From the NCBI GenBank assembly GCA_015689685.1, contig WVSL01000002.1, positions 62,001 through 126,000 on the forward strand: 64,000 bases of DNA, in the 5' to 3' direction. The DNA comes from Rhodobacterales bacterium HKCCE2091. GTDB taxonomy: Bacteria; Pseudomonadota; Alphaproteobacteria; Rhodobacterales; Rhodobacteraceae. Of this stretch, positions 24,440 to 34,099 are shown in pieces. Both the position numbers and the translations under genes were made by a program. The notes below the pieces were generated by a model. The model was not told the DNA's origin and did not search any database. It saw nothing but the letters and a program-made list of their open reading frames with translations. The stretch's first letter is position 1; the number at the start of each line of letters is the position of its first letter.

Positions 24440-25756
24440 ATGCCTCCCATGTCCATCGTGGTGTTCGACCCCGACAATACCGACGACGTCGACTGGCGCG
24501 AACGGATGCGCCACCCCGCCGCCGGCGACGAGATCGCCGGAATGTGGCTTTCGGATACCGAGCCGAGTTCCATCGACGTCGTGAAGCTCCGCGCCGAGCG
24601 TCTGGCCCGCCTGCGCGCCTGGATGGCGGCCGAGAACTACGGCGGCGTGCTGCTGTTCGACCCCTACAACCAGCGTTACGCCACCGGCACGCGCAACATG
24701 TTCGGCTACTTCCTGCGTAACTCCACCCGCTACTTCTTCATCCCCGTCGACGGACCGGTGGTGCTGTTCGACTACCCGCAGAGCTACCACGTCTCCGCCG
24801 GTGTCGACACGGTCGACGAGGTGCGCCCGTCGAAGCTGGTGTGGTCGTCGGTTTCCGGCAAGGACGACGAGACTGCGCGGCCCTTCGCCCAGGAAGTTGC
24901 GGATTGCCTGAAGGCGCACGGGCAAGGCTCGATGAAGCTCGGCATGGACCGGACCTCGCACCTCCAGGCGCTGGCACTGGAGGCCGAGGGCGTCCAGGTC
25001 ATCGACGCGGCGGGCGACATTCTCACCAAGGTGCGCGCGGTCAAGACCGCCGAGGAGATCAAATGCCTGAAGGTTTCGATGGCGGGTGCCGAGGCTGCGG
25101 TGGCTGCGGTGCGCGATGCGATCAGGCCGGGGATCAGCGAGAACGAGCTTTTCGCGGTGATGTACCACGAGGTGATCCGGCAGGGCGGCGAGTTCATCGA
25201 GACGCGGCTGCTGACCTCGGGCCAGCGCACGAACCCGTGGTTCTCGGAAGCCTCGGGGCGCAAGATCCGGCCCGGTGAACTGGTCGCGCTCGACACCGAC
25301 ACGATCGGCTGCTTCGGCTATTTCTCGGACTTCTCCCGCACGTTTCGCTGCGGGCCGGGCAAGCCGACGCGGGATCAGAAGACGCTCTACCGCATGGCCT
25401 GGGAACAGGTGCAGCACAACATGTCGATCCTGAAGCCCGGAATGGCCTTCCGCGAGGTGGCCGAGAAGGCGTGGAAGATCCCCGAGAAGTATCTCGACCA
25501 GCGCTACACCTCGGTCATGCACGGGGTCGGGATGCACGGCGAGACCCCGTTCATCGCCCACATGGTCGACTACAACACCTATGGCCGCGACGGCATCATC
25601 GAGCCGGGCATGTGCCTGTCGGTCGAAAGCTACATCGGCGAGAAGGGCGGCGCCGAGGGCGTGAAGCTCGAGGACGAGGTGGTCATCACCGAGACCGGCA
25701 TCGACCTCCTGAGCCGCTTCCCCTACGAGGAAGAATTCCTCGACGGGCCGCTATGA
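24440..25756 (+). CDS. DddP-like M24 family metalloprotein (creatinase/prolidase fold)
   Basis: A 438-residue pita-bread-fold protein. Six predicted metal ligands are intact: Asp285, Asp287, Asp297, His361, Glu396, Glu411. Their spacing is the same as I recall for the DMSP lyase DddP, with a constant offset of 10. ETRLLTSGQRTNPWF is shared with that clade. The residue aligning with DddP's catalytic Asp377 is Gly367 (HGVGMHGETP), and the substrate-site Trp aligns with Tyr90. DMSP lyase activity is therefore doubtful; an amidinohydrolase or peptidase-type role fits the neighbours. It is coupled by ATGA to the isochorismatase-like gene. ATG 24449 is an alternative start. Confidence 0.75.
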   Translation: MPPMSIVVFDPDNTDDVDWRERMRHPAAGDEIAGMWLSDTEPSSIDVVKLRAERLARLRAWMAAENYGGVLLFDPYNQRYATGTRNMFGYFLRNSTRYFFIPVDGPVVLFDYPQSYHVSAGVDTVDEVRPSKLVWSSVSGKDDETARPFAQEVADCLKAHGQGSMKLGMDRTSHLQALALEAEGVQVIDAAGDILTKVRAVKTAEEIKCLKVSMAGAEAAVAAVRDAIRPGISENELFAVMYHEVIRQGGEFIETRLLTSGQRTNPWFSEASGRKIRPGELVALDTDTIGCFGYFSDFSRTFRCGPGKPTRDQKTLYRMAWEQVQHNMSILKPGMAFREVAEKAWKIPEKYLDQRYTSVMHGVGMHGETPFIAHMVDYNTYGRDGIIEPGMCLSVESYIGEKGGAEGVKLEDEVVITETGIDLLSRFPYEEEFLDGPL

Positions 25757-26436
25757 GACAGGCGCTCTCGCTTCCCGCCGGCGGTGTCGCGCTGGTCCTG
25801 GTCGATCTTCAGGAAGAACATCGCCGGGACGCGCGCTACCTCGTCGAGGGGTTCGAGAGCGTGTTGCAGAACGCCGCGCGGCTTCTGGCCGTCGCGCGGG
25901 CAACGGGGGCCGGCGTACTGCACGCGGCCTATGTCCGCGACTTCGCCCGCACGCCGCCCCGCCCGCACGAGCCGCGCGGCGCGGACGGCGCGCCCGCCTT
26001 CTCCGACCCCGCCGGCGCGCTGACCGCGATCTGCCCCGAGGTCGCGCCCGGAACCGGCGAGACCGTGTTCGAGAAGGACGACGCCTCCGCCTTCGCCGGC
26101 GCGGGCTTCGCCGAGGCGCTGGCCGGGATGGCGCCGGAATGGCTGATCGTGGCGGGCGTCTGGACCGAGGCCTGCATCGCCGCGACCGTGCGCGATGCGA
26201 TGGCCGCGGGGCTCCGCGTGCTCCTGGTCAAGGATGCCTGCGGGTCGGGCAGCGCGCACATGCACGAGACCGCAACCCTGCACCTCGCCAACCGGCTCTA
26301 CGGCGGCGGCGTCGCCGATACCGACCGGGCGCTCCGGCTCCTGTCGGGCGACGCGGCCGATGTCTGGCAGGTCCGAAGCCCCGTTCCGATCCGTTTCACG
26401 GCGCAGTCGGTGCGGGACGAGTTCGATGCGCTGTGA
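25753..26436 (+). CDS. isochorismatase-fold cysteine hydrolase
   Basis: A 227-residue cysteine hydrolase with the full triad: Asp18 in LVDLQEEH, Lys108 in FEKDDASAF and Cys141 in [15 protein letters not shown]. Family members include N-carbamoylsarcosine amidase, nicotinamidase and ureidoacrylate hydrolase. Next to a creatinase-fold M24 protein this suggests sequential breakdown of a small amide or ureido compound. It starts within the M24 stop (ATGA) and is followed after 67 bases by the substrate-binding protein of an ABC importer. Confidence 0.82.
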   Translation: MRQALSLPAGGVALVLVDLQEEHRRDARYLVEGFESVLQNAARLLAVARATGAGVLHAAYVRDFARTPPRPHEPRGADGAPAFSDPAGALTAICPEVAPGTGETVFEKDDASAFAGAGFAEALAGMAPEWLIVAGVWTEACIAATVRDAMAAGLRVLLVKDACGSGSAHMHETATLHLANRLYGGGVADTDRALRLLSGDAADVWQVRSPVPIRFTAQSVRDEFDAL

Positions 26437-26503
26437 GCCCAGGAACACCACCACGAGACACCAACCGACCGGCGGACAACGCCGACAGCAGGAGGACGGA
26501 ACA

Positions 26504-28147
26504 ATGACGGACTACATGCTTACCCCGCGCTCGCTTCACCCGCTCGCCCCCGGCGTCGCCCGAAGCTTCCGTGAAGGCCGCCTGTCGCGGCGCGAGTTCC
26601 TCGCCACGATGGCCGGGCTCGGCGTCTCGACCGCCGGCGCGCTCGCGCTCGGCGGCCTGCCGATGCCCGCGGCGGCGCAGGAGGCGCCGCAGACGGGCGG
26701 CACCCTCAGGATCGCCCAGAGCGTGCGGCCGTTCCGCGACCCGCGCACCTTCGACGGCACCGAGATCGCCAACGTCGCGCGCCAGTGCAACGAGTACCTC
26801 GTGCGCTGGAACTCCGACTTCACCTTCGAGCCCTGGCTGCTGGAATCCTGGGAGGTCTCGGACGACGCGATGACCTACATCCTGCACGTCCAGCCCGGCG
26901 TGACCTGGTCCGACGGATCGGCCTTCACCGCCGACGACGTGATCTTCAACATCTCGCGCTGGTGCGAGGCCGACGCGCCGGGCAACTCGATGGCCGGCCG
27001 GATGAACCCGCTGATCGACCCGGACACGAACCGCGCCGCCGAGGGCGCGATCACCCGCGTCGACGACATGACCGTGCAGCTGTCGCTGTCGCGGCCCGAC
27101 ATCTCGCTGATCGCGGGCATGGCGGACTACCCGGGCCTCATCATGCATTCGAGCTACGACGGCACCGACGACGCGATGACCGCGCTGGCGATCACCACCG
27201 GCCCCTGCGAACTGGTGTCCTACGAGGCCAACGACCGGGCCGAGGTGCGCCGCAAGGACAGCGCGTGGTGGCGCGGCACCTTCGCGCTCGACGGCGTGGT
27301 CTGGACCGATTTCGGCGCGGATTCGACGACGATGGTTTCCGCGCTCGACGCGGGCCAGGTCGACGCGAACTACGAGACCCCGGCCGACTTCATCGACATC
27401 ATCGCCACGACCGGAGTCGAAACGGCGGAGATCGCCACCGGCTCGACCATCGTGGCGCGCATGAACGTGGAACAGGAGCCCTACGGCGACGTCCGCATCC
27501 GCCGCGCGATCCAGCTTGCCGTCGACAACGCGGTGGTCCTGGAACTGGGCATGAACGGCGCCGGGTCGGTGGCCGAGAACCACCATGTCGGCCCGATGCA
27601 CGAGGAATACGCCGATATCGGCCCCGCGGCGCGGGACGTGGCGCAATCCCAGGCGCTTCTGGCCGAGGCCGGGGCGGAAGGCATCGAGATCGAGCTGCTG
27701 AGCGCCGACGAGGACTGGCAGAGGAACTCCGCCGACGCCATCGCCGCGCAGATCCGCGAGGCCGGCATCAACGTGGAGCGCACCGTCATTCCCGGCGCGA
27801 CCTACTGGAACGACTGGACCGAGTACCCGTTCTCGATGACCGAGTGGAACGGCCGCCCGCTCGGCGTGCAGGTGCTGGCGCTCGCCTACCGCTCCGGCGT
27901 GGCGTGGAACGAAAGCGCCTACAACAACCCCGAGTTCGACGCCCTGCTCGACCAGGCGCTGGCCACGGCCGACACCGAGGGACGGCGCGCCCTGATGGCC
28001 GACATCGAGCGGATCCTGCGCGAGGACGGCATCATCATCCAGCCCTACTGGCGCTCGCTCTACCGCTCGGCCAAGCCGAACGTGCACGGCTTCGGCGCGC
28101 ACCAGGCCTTCGAACAGCACCTCGACCGGGTCTGGATGGAAAGCTGA
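26504..28147 (+). CDS. ABC transporter substrate-binding protein, family 5, Tat-exported
   Basis: A 547-residue periplasmic solute-binding protein of the DppA/OppA type (SBP_bac_5). A twin-arginine signal ([23 protein letters not shown]) ends in an Ala-rich cleavage site (PAAAQEA). Family landmarks are [26 protein letters not shown] and [12 protein letters not shown]-like text around residues 125-150. The start is ATG 26504 with GGAGGA upstream. It is expected to capture a peptide or related compound for the two permeases that follow, whose product the M24 and isochorismatase proteins may then degrade. Confidence 0.88.
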   Translation: MTDYMLTPRSLHPLAPGVARSFREGRLSRREFLATMAGLGVSTAGALALGGLPMPAAAQEAPQTGGTLRIAQSVRPFRDPRTFDGTEIANVARQCNEYLVRWNSDFTFEPWLLESWEVSDDAMTYILHVQPGVTWSDGSAFTADDVIFNISRWCEADAPGNSMAGRMNPLIDPDTNRAAEGAITRVDDMTVQLSLSRPDISLIAGMADYPGLIMHSSYDGTDDAMTALAITTGPCELVSYEANDRAEVRRKDSAWWRGTFALDGVVWTDFGADSTTMVSALDAGQVDANYETPADFIDIIATTGVETAEIATGSTIVARMNVEQEPYGDVRIRRAIQLAVDNAVVLELGMNGAGSVAENHHVGPMHEEYADIGPAARDVAQSQALLAEAGAEGIEIELLSADEDWQRNSADAIAAQIREAGINVERTVIPGATYWNDWTEYPFSMTEWNGRPLGVQVLALAYRSGVAWNESAYNNPEFDALLDQALATADTEGRRALMADIERILREDGIIIQPYWRSLYRSAKPNVHGFGAHQAFEQHLDRVWMES

Positions 28148-28154
28148 CGAAGCC

Positions 28155-28183
28155 GCGCCCGGCCCCCGTCCCGGCCCGGGCGC
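28155..28183 (+). terminator. GC-rich hairpin after the substrate-binding protein gene
   Basis: Perfect 8-base arms gcgcccgg / ccgggcgc with a 13-base loop and tttt nearby (28187-28190), between the binding-protein stop and the permease start. Such hairpins commonly stabilise the upstream mRNA and partly terminate, giving more binding protein than permease. Confidence 0.5.
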
Positions 28184-28210
28184 ACGTTTTCGCGAAAGGG
28201 GTGGGACCGG

Positions 28211-29254
28211 ATGCTGTCGTTCCTCATCAGGCGGTTTCTCATCATGCTCCTGTCGGCGTTCTGCCTGACGCTGATCGTGTTCCTGCTGACGAACCTCGCG
28301 CCTAACCTGGAAAAACTGGCGAAGGCCGAGGCCGGAACGCGGATCACCGACGCCGAGGTCGCGGCCTGGCTCGAACAGCACGGCCACGCCCGCCCGCTCA
28401 TCACCCGCTACGGCAGCTGGCTCGGGCTCGCACCCGCCTGGGTTCCGCCCGGCGGCGGCACGCCGGACCGCTGCCGCGACCTGCCCGACGCCGACCACGA
28501 CGCGCCGCGCTTTTGCGGCATCCTGCAGGGGAACTGGGGCACCTCGACCGTGTTCCGGGGCGAGGTCGCGCCGATCCTCGGCCAGCGCCTCGCGCTGACG
28601 GGCAACCTGATGTTCTGGGTGCTGCTGGTGATGGTGCCCACCGCGCTCCTGATCGGGGTGCTCGCGGGGATGCGCGAAGGATCCTGGCTCGACCGGATCC
28701 TGTCGGGCATCTCCATCGCCACCTCGGCCACGCCGGAATACGTCTCGGGCGTCATCCTGATCGCGGTCTTCGCCTCGTCCATGACCGGGCTCAGGTGGTT
28801 CAGCGGCACCGCCGGGTCGGTGGCCGAAACCGGGCCGACCTTCGACACCATGTTCCTGCCGGTCGTCACCATCGCGCTCTACGGCATGGGCTACGTGGCG
28901 CGGATGACCCGGGCGAGCATGGCCGAGGTGATGACGCAGCAATACATCCGCACCGCTCGCCTCAAGGGCGTGAAGTTCCGCAACATCGTGATGAAACACG
29001 CGCTCCGGAACGCGCTGATCGCGCCCTTCACGGTCATCATGCTGCAATTCCCGTGGCTCCTGAACGGGGTCGTCATCGTCGAGACCCTGTTCAACTACCG
29101 CGGCTTCGGCTGGGCACTGGTGGAGGCCGCGGGCAACAACGACATGGACCTGCTGCTCGGCTGCTCCGTCGTGGCGGTCGTGGTCGTGCTGGTCACGCAG
29201 CTGATCTCGGACATCGGCTACGTCCTTCTCAACCCGCGCATCCGGGTGGACTGA
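28211..29254 (+). CDS. ABC transporter permease, DppB-like
   Basis: A 347-residue inner-membrane permease. It starts MLSFLIRRFLIMLLSAFCLTLIVFLL and carries the EAA loop region YIRTARLKGVKFRNIVMKHALRNALIAPFTV, which contacts the ATPase. The first periplasmic loop is longer than usual, with PGGGTPDRCRDLPDADHD and two Cys. Downstream the DppC-like gene begins after one base. No ATPase gene is present in the cassette. Confidence 0.87.
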   Translation: MLSFLIRRFLIMLLSAFCLTLIVFLLTNLAPNLEKLAKAEAGTRITDAEVAAWLEQHGHARPLITRYGSWLGLAPAWVPPGGGTPDRCRDLPDADHDAPRFCGILQGNWGTSTVFRGEVAPILGQRLALTGNLMFWVLLVMVPTALLIGVLAGMREGSWLDRILSGISIATSATPEYVSGVILIAVFASSMTGLRWFSGTAGSVAETGPTFDTMFLPVVTIALYGMGYVARMTRASMAEVMTQQYIRTARLKGVKFRNIVMKHALRNALIAPFTVIMLQFPWLLNGVVIVETLFNYRGFGWALVEAAGNNDMDLLLGCSVVAVVVVLVTQLISDIGYVLLNPRIRVD

Positions 29255-29255
29255 G

Positions 29256-30431
29256 ATGGAGGACCTCGGCACCTGGGAAATCATCTTCCGCGTCCTCGGC
29301 CGATTCTGGCCGGCGTGGATCGGGGTCGTCGCGGTCTTCGCGGTCTCGATCCCGTTCCGCCGCAGGCTCGGTCTCTACGGACGGCTCTTCGACAGCCGGA
29401 TCGCGATGGCGGGTCTCGCCATCGTTCTGTTCTGGCTTTTCACCGCGCTGTTCGCCGAGACCATCGCCACCCACGGCGTGTTGCAACAGGTCAGCGGGAT
29501 GGGGAACAAGCCGCCCGGCACCGTCACGCCTGACGGCGCGGGCTGGTACCTGCTCGGCGGCGACCACCTGGCGCGGGACGTGTTCAGCCGCATGATCGCG
29601 GGCAGCCGGACGGTCATCGTCATCGCGCCCTTCGCCACCGCCGTCGCCTTCATGATGGGCATCACGCTCGGACTGCCGGCGGGCTATTACGGCGGGCGGC
29701 TCGACACCACGCTGTCCTTCGCCGCGAACCTCGTCCTCGCCTTCCCCGTGATCCTGCTCTTCTATCTGCTGGTCACGCCCGAGATCGTGGATACCGGCCT
29801 GCCGCAATACCTCGCGCTCGTCATGTTCCTGTTCCCGCTGCTGTTCGTGGTGGTGCTGATCAATTCTCGCTGGCGGGTCACGCCCGCCTTCCGCACGAAG
29901 GCGCTTGCCGCGATCCTCGCGGCCGGGGGGTATTTCTACCTGACGCTCGTGAGCGAGCCGGGAACGGCGGTCGCGATCCTGCCCGGCGCGCTCGACCTGA
30001 TCTCTATGCCGTCGAACATCCTGATCGTGTTCGTGTCGGTGGTGTTCGTGAACTCGCCCACCGTGTTCCGCATCGTCCGGGGCCTGACCCTCGACATCAA
30101 GACCCGCGACTACGTGGCCGCCGCGAAGACACGGGGCGAGCGGCCGTGGTACATCATGCTGTGGGAGATCCTGCCGAACATCCGCGGTCCGCTGATCGTC
30201 GATTTCTGCCTCCGGATCGGCTACACCACCATCCTTCTGGGCACGCTCGGCTTCTTCGGTCTCGGCCTCAGCCCCGAAAGCCCGGACTGGGGTTCGACGA
30301 TCAATTCCGGACGGCGGCTCCTGACCTTCGTGCCGTTCCCCGCCATCGTGCCCGCCGTGGCGCTGATGAGCCTCGTCCTCGGCCTGAACCTCCTGGCCGA
30401 CGGTTTGAGAGAGGAAAGCCTGCGCGACTAA
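29256..30431 (+). CDS. ABC transporter permease, DppC-like, with extended transmembrane region
   Basis: A 391-residue permease, about 90 residues longer than ordinary DppC. The DppC N-terminal linker, the LLGGDHLARDVFSRMIAGSR motif and the EAA loop (DYVAAAKTRGERPWYIMLWEILPN) are conserved. Between the AFPVILLFYLL helix and the EAA loop there are about 65 extra residues with two more hydrophobic segments (roughly residues 190-235). The start is one base after the DppB-like stop. The same subfamily would be expected to share the insertion. Confidence 0.85.
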   Translation: MEDLGTWEIIFRVLGRFWPAWIGVVAVFAVSIPFRRRLGLYGRLFDSRIAMAGLAIVLFWLFTALFAETIATHGVLQQVSGMGNKPPGTVTPDGAGWYLLGGDHLARDVFSRMIAGSRTVIVIAPFATAVAFMMGITLGLPAGYYGGRLDTTLSFAANLVLAFPVILLFYLLVTPEIVDTGLPQYLALVMFLFPLLFVVVLINSRWRVTPAFRTKALAAILAAGGYFYLTLVSEPGTAVAILPGALDLISMPSNILIVFVSVVFVNSPTVFRIVRGLTLDIKTRDYVAAAKTRGERPWYIMLWEILPNIRGPLIVDFCLRIGYTTILLGTLGFFGLGLSPESPDWGSTINSGRRLLTFVPFPAIVPAVALMSLVLGLNLLADGLREESLRD

Positions 30432-30439
30432 GGCCGCGC

Positions 30440-30460
30440 GGGCGGCGCGGTCAGCCGCCC
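30440..30460. terminator. hairpin between convergent permease and response regulator genes
   Basis: Perfect 7-base arms gggcggc / gccgccc with a 7-base loop that includes the response-regulator stop. There is no U-run on either strand, so it is only a possible bidirectional terminator. Confidence 0.3.
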
Positions 30461-30822
30461 TGCCTCGTCACCCGGTCGAGTGCGTCCTTCAGCGCCATCA
30501 GGCCCGCGGTCTTGGCGACCACCTCGAACCCGTCGGGGCCGGTTTCCTCCTTGCCCGACGCGTTTCCGGTCAGAATCACCACGGGCAGGCCGGGGGCCAC
30601 GGCGCGGGCGCGGCGGGCGACATCCCAACCGGAGAGTCCCTGCCCGAGCCCGACATCGACGATCAGCACGTCCACACCCGCCGCCCGATCCGCCGCGGCC
30701 ATCGCCGCCCGCGGGTCGCCGACCGGCTCGACACCGTATCCCAGCATCTCAAGCCCGTCCTGCGCGGCTTCGAGGAAATCGGGATCGTCGTCGATCAGCA
30801 TGACTGTCTTGCCGGGTGTCAC
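30451..30822 (-). CDS. single-domain response regulator (receiver only)
   Basis: A 123-residue receiver domain with no output domain. Acidic pocket Asp11-13 (LIDDDPD), phosphoacceptor Asp56 (LIVDVGLG), Thr85 (VILTGN) and Lys104 (VVAKTAG) are all in place. A GTG start at 30822 is chosen because the ATG at 30801 would cut the first beta strand. It is divergent from the hybrid kinase, 109 bases away. It probably acts as a phosphate sink or diffusible partner (CheY/DivK style) of that kinase. Confidence 0.78.
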   Translation of the reverse strand: MTPGKTVMLIDDDPDFLEAAQDGLEMLGYGVEPVGDPRAAMAAADRAAGVDVLIVDVGLGQGLSGWDVARRARAVAPGLPVVILTGNASGKEETGPDGFEVVAKTAGLMALKDALDRVTRQGG

Positions 30823-30931
30823 GGCCCTGTCTCTGGTCGGGAAATCGCGGTCAATGCAGCAGAGAATGACATTGGAACCGGGGGATTGCCATGTAGAATG
30901 GCCGCGAAGTCGCCCGAGCGGAGCCCACCCC

Positions 30932-33900
30932 ATGATGGCCAGATCGCGGCCAGGCCCGCTGGTCCCCTGCCTGATCCTGGCCATCCTGCTCGGCCTCGCC
31001 ACCGCCGTCGCGGCGCAGGAACCCGACCGGCGCACCCTGACCGTGCCCTGGACCGACAGCGCCGGGTTCAGCATCGTCGCGGACGACGGCGGGATCCACA
31101 GCTTCCCCGTGGACCTGGCGCAAGCGATCGCGGCGGAGGCCGGGTTCGACGTCGCGCTCGTGCGGCACGATACCCCGACGGACGTCATCGCGGAGATGCG
31201 CGATGGCCGCGCCGACATGCTCGCCTCGGTCGCGCGGCTGCCCGCGCTGGAACCCGGCTACGTCTTCGTCGGGCCGGTGGCGGAGATCCGGTTCCACCTC
31301 TACGTCCGCGCCGACGCCCCGCCGGGCTGGACCTACGACACCTTCGGCGGCACGCGGATCGCTGTCCTGTCAGGGACCGCGGCCAGCAACCTCGACCCGC
31401 CGGGATCGACCGAACTCGTCGGCTACACCGACCATGTCAGCGCCTTCGCGGCGCTGATCGCGGGCCAGGTCGACGGGGTGATCGTCGCCGATGCACGCGC
31501 CAGCCAGACGCTGCGCAGCACCGGCTTCGACCGCCTGATCCGCCCCACCTTTCCCGCCGTCCTGACCATCGAGACCTTCGTGGCGCTGAACCGCGACCAC
31601 GCCGACCTCGCCCCCGCGATCGAGGAGGCCATCGCGACGCTCGACGCCTCGGGGGAGTTGTCCCGGCTGCGGGCCCGCTGGCTGATGATCCCGCCGGTGC
31701 CGGTCCCCGACGTCCTGACCGTGGGCGTGACGCACTTCCCGCCCTACCAGGTGGTGAACGAGGACGGCAGCTTCGGGGGCTTCGCGGTGGAGGTACTCGA
31801 AGGCCTTGCCGAACGGTTGGGGGTGGACCTGCGCTATGTCGAGGTGACGGCGCAGGAATGGGCCGTCGGGCCACAGGTCGGCACCTTCGACCTCGTCCCG
31901 GCCCGCAGCATCAACCCCGACGAACAGCCCTTCATCGACTTCTCGCTGCCGATACAGGCGATCGAGTACGGCGCCTTCGCCGCCACCGACCGGGCGGAGA
32001 CCGATGCCCCGCCGACCTACGGCATCCTCGCCAGCAGCCCGATCCGTCAGCGGGTCAGCGACGCGCTCGGCGTGGCGCCGGCCACCGTCGAGACGGCAGC
32101 AGAGGGCGTCACGGCGCTCGATGCGGGCGAGATCGACATCCTGATCTTCCCCACGGTGCCGTTCCGCGAGCACCTCGCGCGGACGGACGCGTCGGACCGG
32201 TTCACCCGTCTTGCCGACCCGGTGTTCCAGTCGGAACTCGCGGTCGCCATGCGCCCGGGCCTCGGCGAACTGAAGGAGCGGCTGGATGTCGTGATCCCGG
32301 CCTTCCTCGGCTCCCTGCAATACCGTGACATCGTTCGCCGCTGGCTCGAACCCGTTCCGTTCTGGACGGAAGACCGGCTGCGGTTGCTCTTCGCCGCGGC
32401 GGGGGCGGTCGCGGCGCTCGGCGTGGTTGCCTTCGTGGTGCAGAACTGGCGCGCGCGGCGGCTGGCGGAACGGCTGCGGGAAGAAACCAGGTCGGCGAGC
32501 GACAGGCTGTCCGCCGTCCTCGCCAGCACCCGCCACGCGATCTTCGGCTTCGACGACACGGGCCGGATCGCGGTCATCAACCCGAGCGGCCGGGCCCTGC
32601 TGGCCTTGCCCGAGGGCGCGGAGCCCGGCAACTGGCCCGATGGCGCCGGGTTCCTCGACCCGATGGCCGAAACCCCGCTGGAACCGGACGCGGATCCGCT
32701 CCGGCGCATCGCGCGGGGGGAAACCGTCGACGGCGGAACCTACCTGTTCCGCGCCTCGCCGGGCCAGAAACCACGGTGGGTCCGGGTCACGACCGACCGC
32801 GTGACGGAGGACCGGACGCCGCTCCGGTCGCTCGTGGTGATCGAGGACGACCACGAGAACCACCTGACCCGGCAGAAGCTCGACCGGGCGCAGCGGCTGT
32901 CGTCGCTCGGGCTGCTGTCCGGCGGTCTGGCGCATGATTTCAACAACATACTGGCCAGTATTCTCTACAACGCGCAGCTCGTCCGGATGAAGGCCGACGC
33001 GGGCGGGGCGAAGGTGCTCGACCGGATCATCGCGTCGGTCGCCCAGGGCAACGACCTGACACGGCGGCTTCTGGGCTTCGCGCGGCAGTCGCCGCAATCG
33101 CCGGGCGCGGTCGACGTCGCGGACTGCGTGGCGCAACTCGCCGCGCTCGCCCGCCCGGCCATCGGCGAGGCGCTGGATCTCGACCTGCCCGAGGTCGAGG
33201 ACGGGCTTTTCGTCTACTGCGACGCGGGAGAACTTGAAAACGCGCTGCTCAACCTCGTCCTGAACGCCCGCGACGCGATCGCGGAATCCGAGCAGGGCGA
33301 CCGGGTCGCGATCCAGGTCCGGACCTACGACTGGTCCGACGAAACCGCGCAAACCGGCGGGATGCGGCCCGTCATCGAGATCTCGGTCAGCGACAACGGG
33401 CCGGGGATGCCCGACGACGTCCGCCGCCGCGCCGCGGACCCGTTCTTCACCACCCGCGGCGAGGCCGGCGGCACCGGGCTCGGCCTCGCGATGGCGGAGG
33501 GACTGGCGGAGCGCGCCGGGGGCCACCTGTCGATCTACTCGGAGCTTGGCCAGGGCACCACCGTCCGCCTGCGCCTGCCCCGCGTCGCCGCCGACGGCGC
33601 GGCGATGGAACACCGATCCCCCGACGAGGTGCTGCGCGGCAAGGGCGAGCGGGTCCTTCTGGTGGAGGACCAGGCCGGTCTGAGGGAACCGATGGCCGAC
33701 CTGCTGCGCGAACTCGGCTACGTGGTGGAAACGGCGGAGACCGCCGCGGCGGCGCGGGAGACGCTGGAAACCGCCCTGCCCTTCGACCTTGTCCTCAGCG
33801 ACATCGTGATGCCCGGCGGCACCTCGGGCGTCGATCTCGCGCGGATGCTCCGGCGCAATCCCGGCGGACCGGCGGTCGTGTTGATGACCGGGTTCGCGGA

Positions 33901-34015
33901 GATGTCGCCGGAAGAAACCGAGGACCTCGGCGTGCCGATCCTGCGAAAGCCCGTTCCGGTGGCGGAGCTTGCCCACGCGCTGCGCGACGCGCTGGCGACG
34001 CGGGGCGACGGTTAG
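30932..34015 (+). CDS. hybrid sensor histidine kinase with tandem SBP_bac_3 domains, PAS and receiver
   Basis: A 1027-residue membrane sensor of BvgS/EvgS-like design. Signal peptide about 1-28; periplasmic solute-binding domain 1 about 35-252 and domain 2 about 260-472; one TM helix about 486-504; PAS about 525-635. HisKA has phosphoacceptor His668 (GGLAHDFNNIL). HATPase_c has N-box LENALLNLVLNARDAI, DNGPGMP and GTGLGL. The C-terminal receiver has RVLLVEDQ, VLSDIVMP and RKP. The start at ATG 30932 has GGAG upstream. The two Venus-flytrap domains probably bind a small polar solute. The next-door ABC importer suggests they may sense the same compound. Confidence 0.88.
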   Translation: MMARSRPGPLVPCLILAILLGLATAVAAQEPDRRTLTVPWTDSAGFSIVADDGGIHSFPVDLAQAIAAEAGFDVALVRHDTPTDVIAEMRDGRADMLASVARLPALEPGYVFVGPVAEIRFHLYVRADAPPGWTYDTFGGTRIAVLSGTAASNLDPPGSTELVGYTDHVSAFAALIAGQVDGVIVADARASQTLRSTGFDRLIRPTFPAVLTIETFVALNRDHADLAPAIEEAIATLDASGELSRLRARWLMIPPVPVPDVLTVGVTHFPPYQVVNEDGSFGGFAVEVLEGLAERLGVDLRYVEVTAQEWAVGPQVGTFDLVPARSINPDEQPFIDFSLPIQAIEYGAFAATDRAETDAPPTYGILASSPIRQRVSDALGVAPATVETAAEGVTALDAGEIDILIFPTVPFREHLARTDASDRFTRLADPVFQSELAVAMRPGLGELKERLDVVIPAFLGSLQYRDIVRRWLEPVPFWTEDRLRLLFAAAGAVAALGVVAFVVQNWRARRLAERLREETRSASDRLSAVLASTRHAIFGFDDTGRIAVINPSGRALLALPEGAEPGNWPDGAGFLDPMAETPLEPDADPLRRIARGETVDGGTYLFRASPGQKPRWVRVTTDRVTEDRTPLRSLVVIEDDHENHLTRQKLDRAQRLSSLGLLSGGLAHDFNNILASILYNAQLVRMKADAGGAKVLDRIIASVAQGNDLTRRLLGFARQSPQSPGAVDVADCVAQLAALARPAIGEALDLDLPEVEDGLFVYCDAGELENALLNLVLNARDAIAESEQGDRVAIQVRTYDWSDETAQTGGMRPVIEISVSDNGPGMPDDVRRRAADPFFTTRGEAGGTGLGLAMAEGLAERAGGHLSIYSELGQGTTVRLRLPRVAADGAAMEHRSPDEVLRGKGERVLLVEDQAGLREPMADLLRELGYVVETAETAAAARETLETALPFDLVLSDIVMPGGTSGVDLARMLRRNPGGPAVVLMTGFAEMSPEETEDLGVPILRKPVPVAELAHALRDALATRGDG

Positions 34016-34099
34016 GCCCGGGGGCGTCCCGCGCTTGACTCTCGCCGCGCGCCTCGGCCAAGCACAGGGGGCGAGGTCATCAGTGGCGGGGTCGGCAGT

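Noticed and set aside
24440-25756. Direct call as DMSP lyase DddP
   Set aside because: The metal site matches but the catalytic Asp is Gly and the substrate-site Trp is not kept, so only DddP-like is supported.
26396-29284. Very long antisense frame across the ABC transporter genes
   Set aside because: A GC-driven shadow: His/Arg/Gly-rich without any domain, opposite four well-supported genes.
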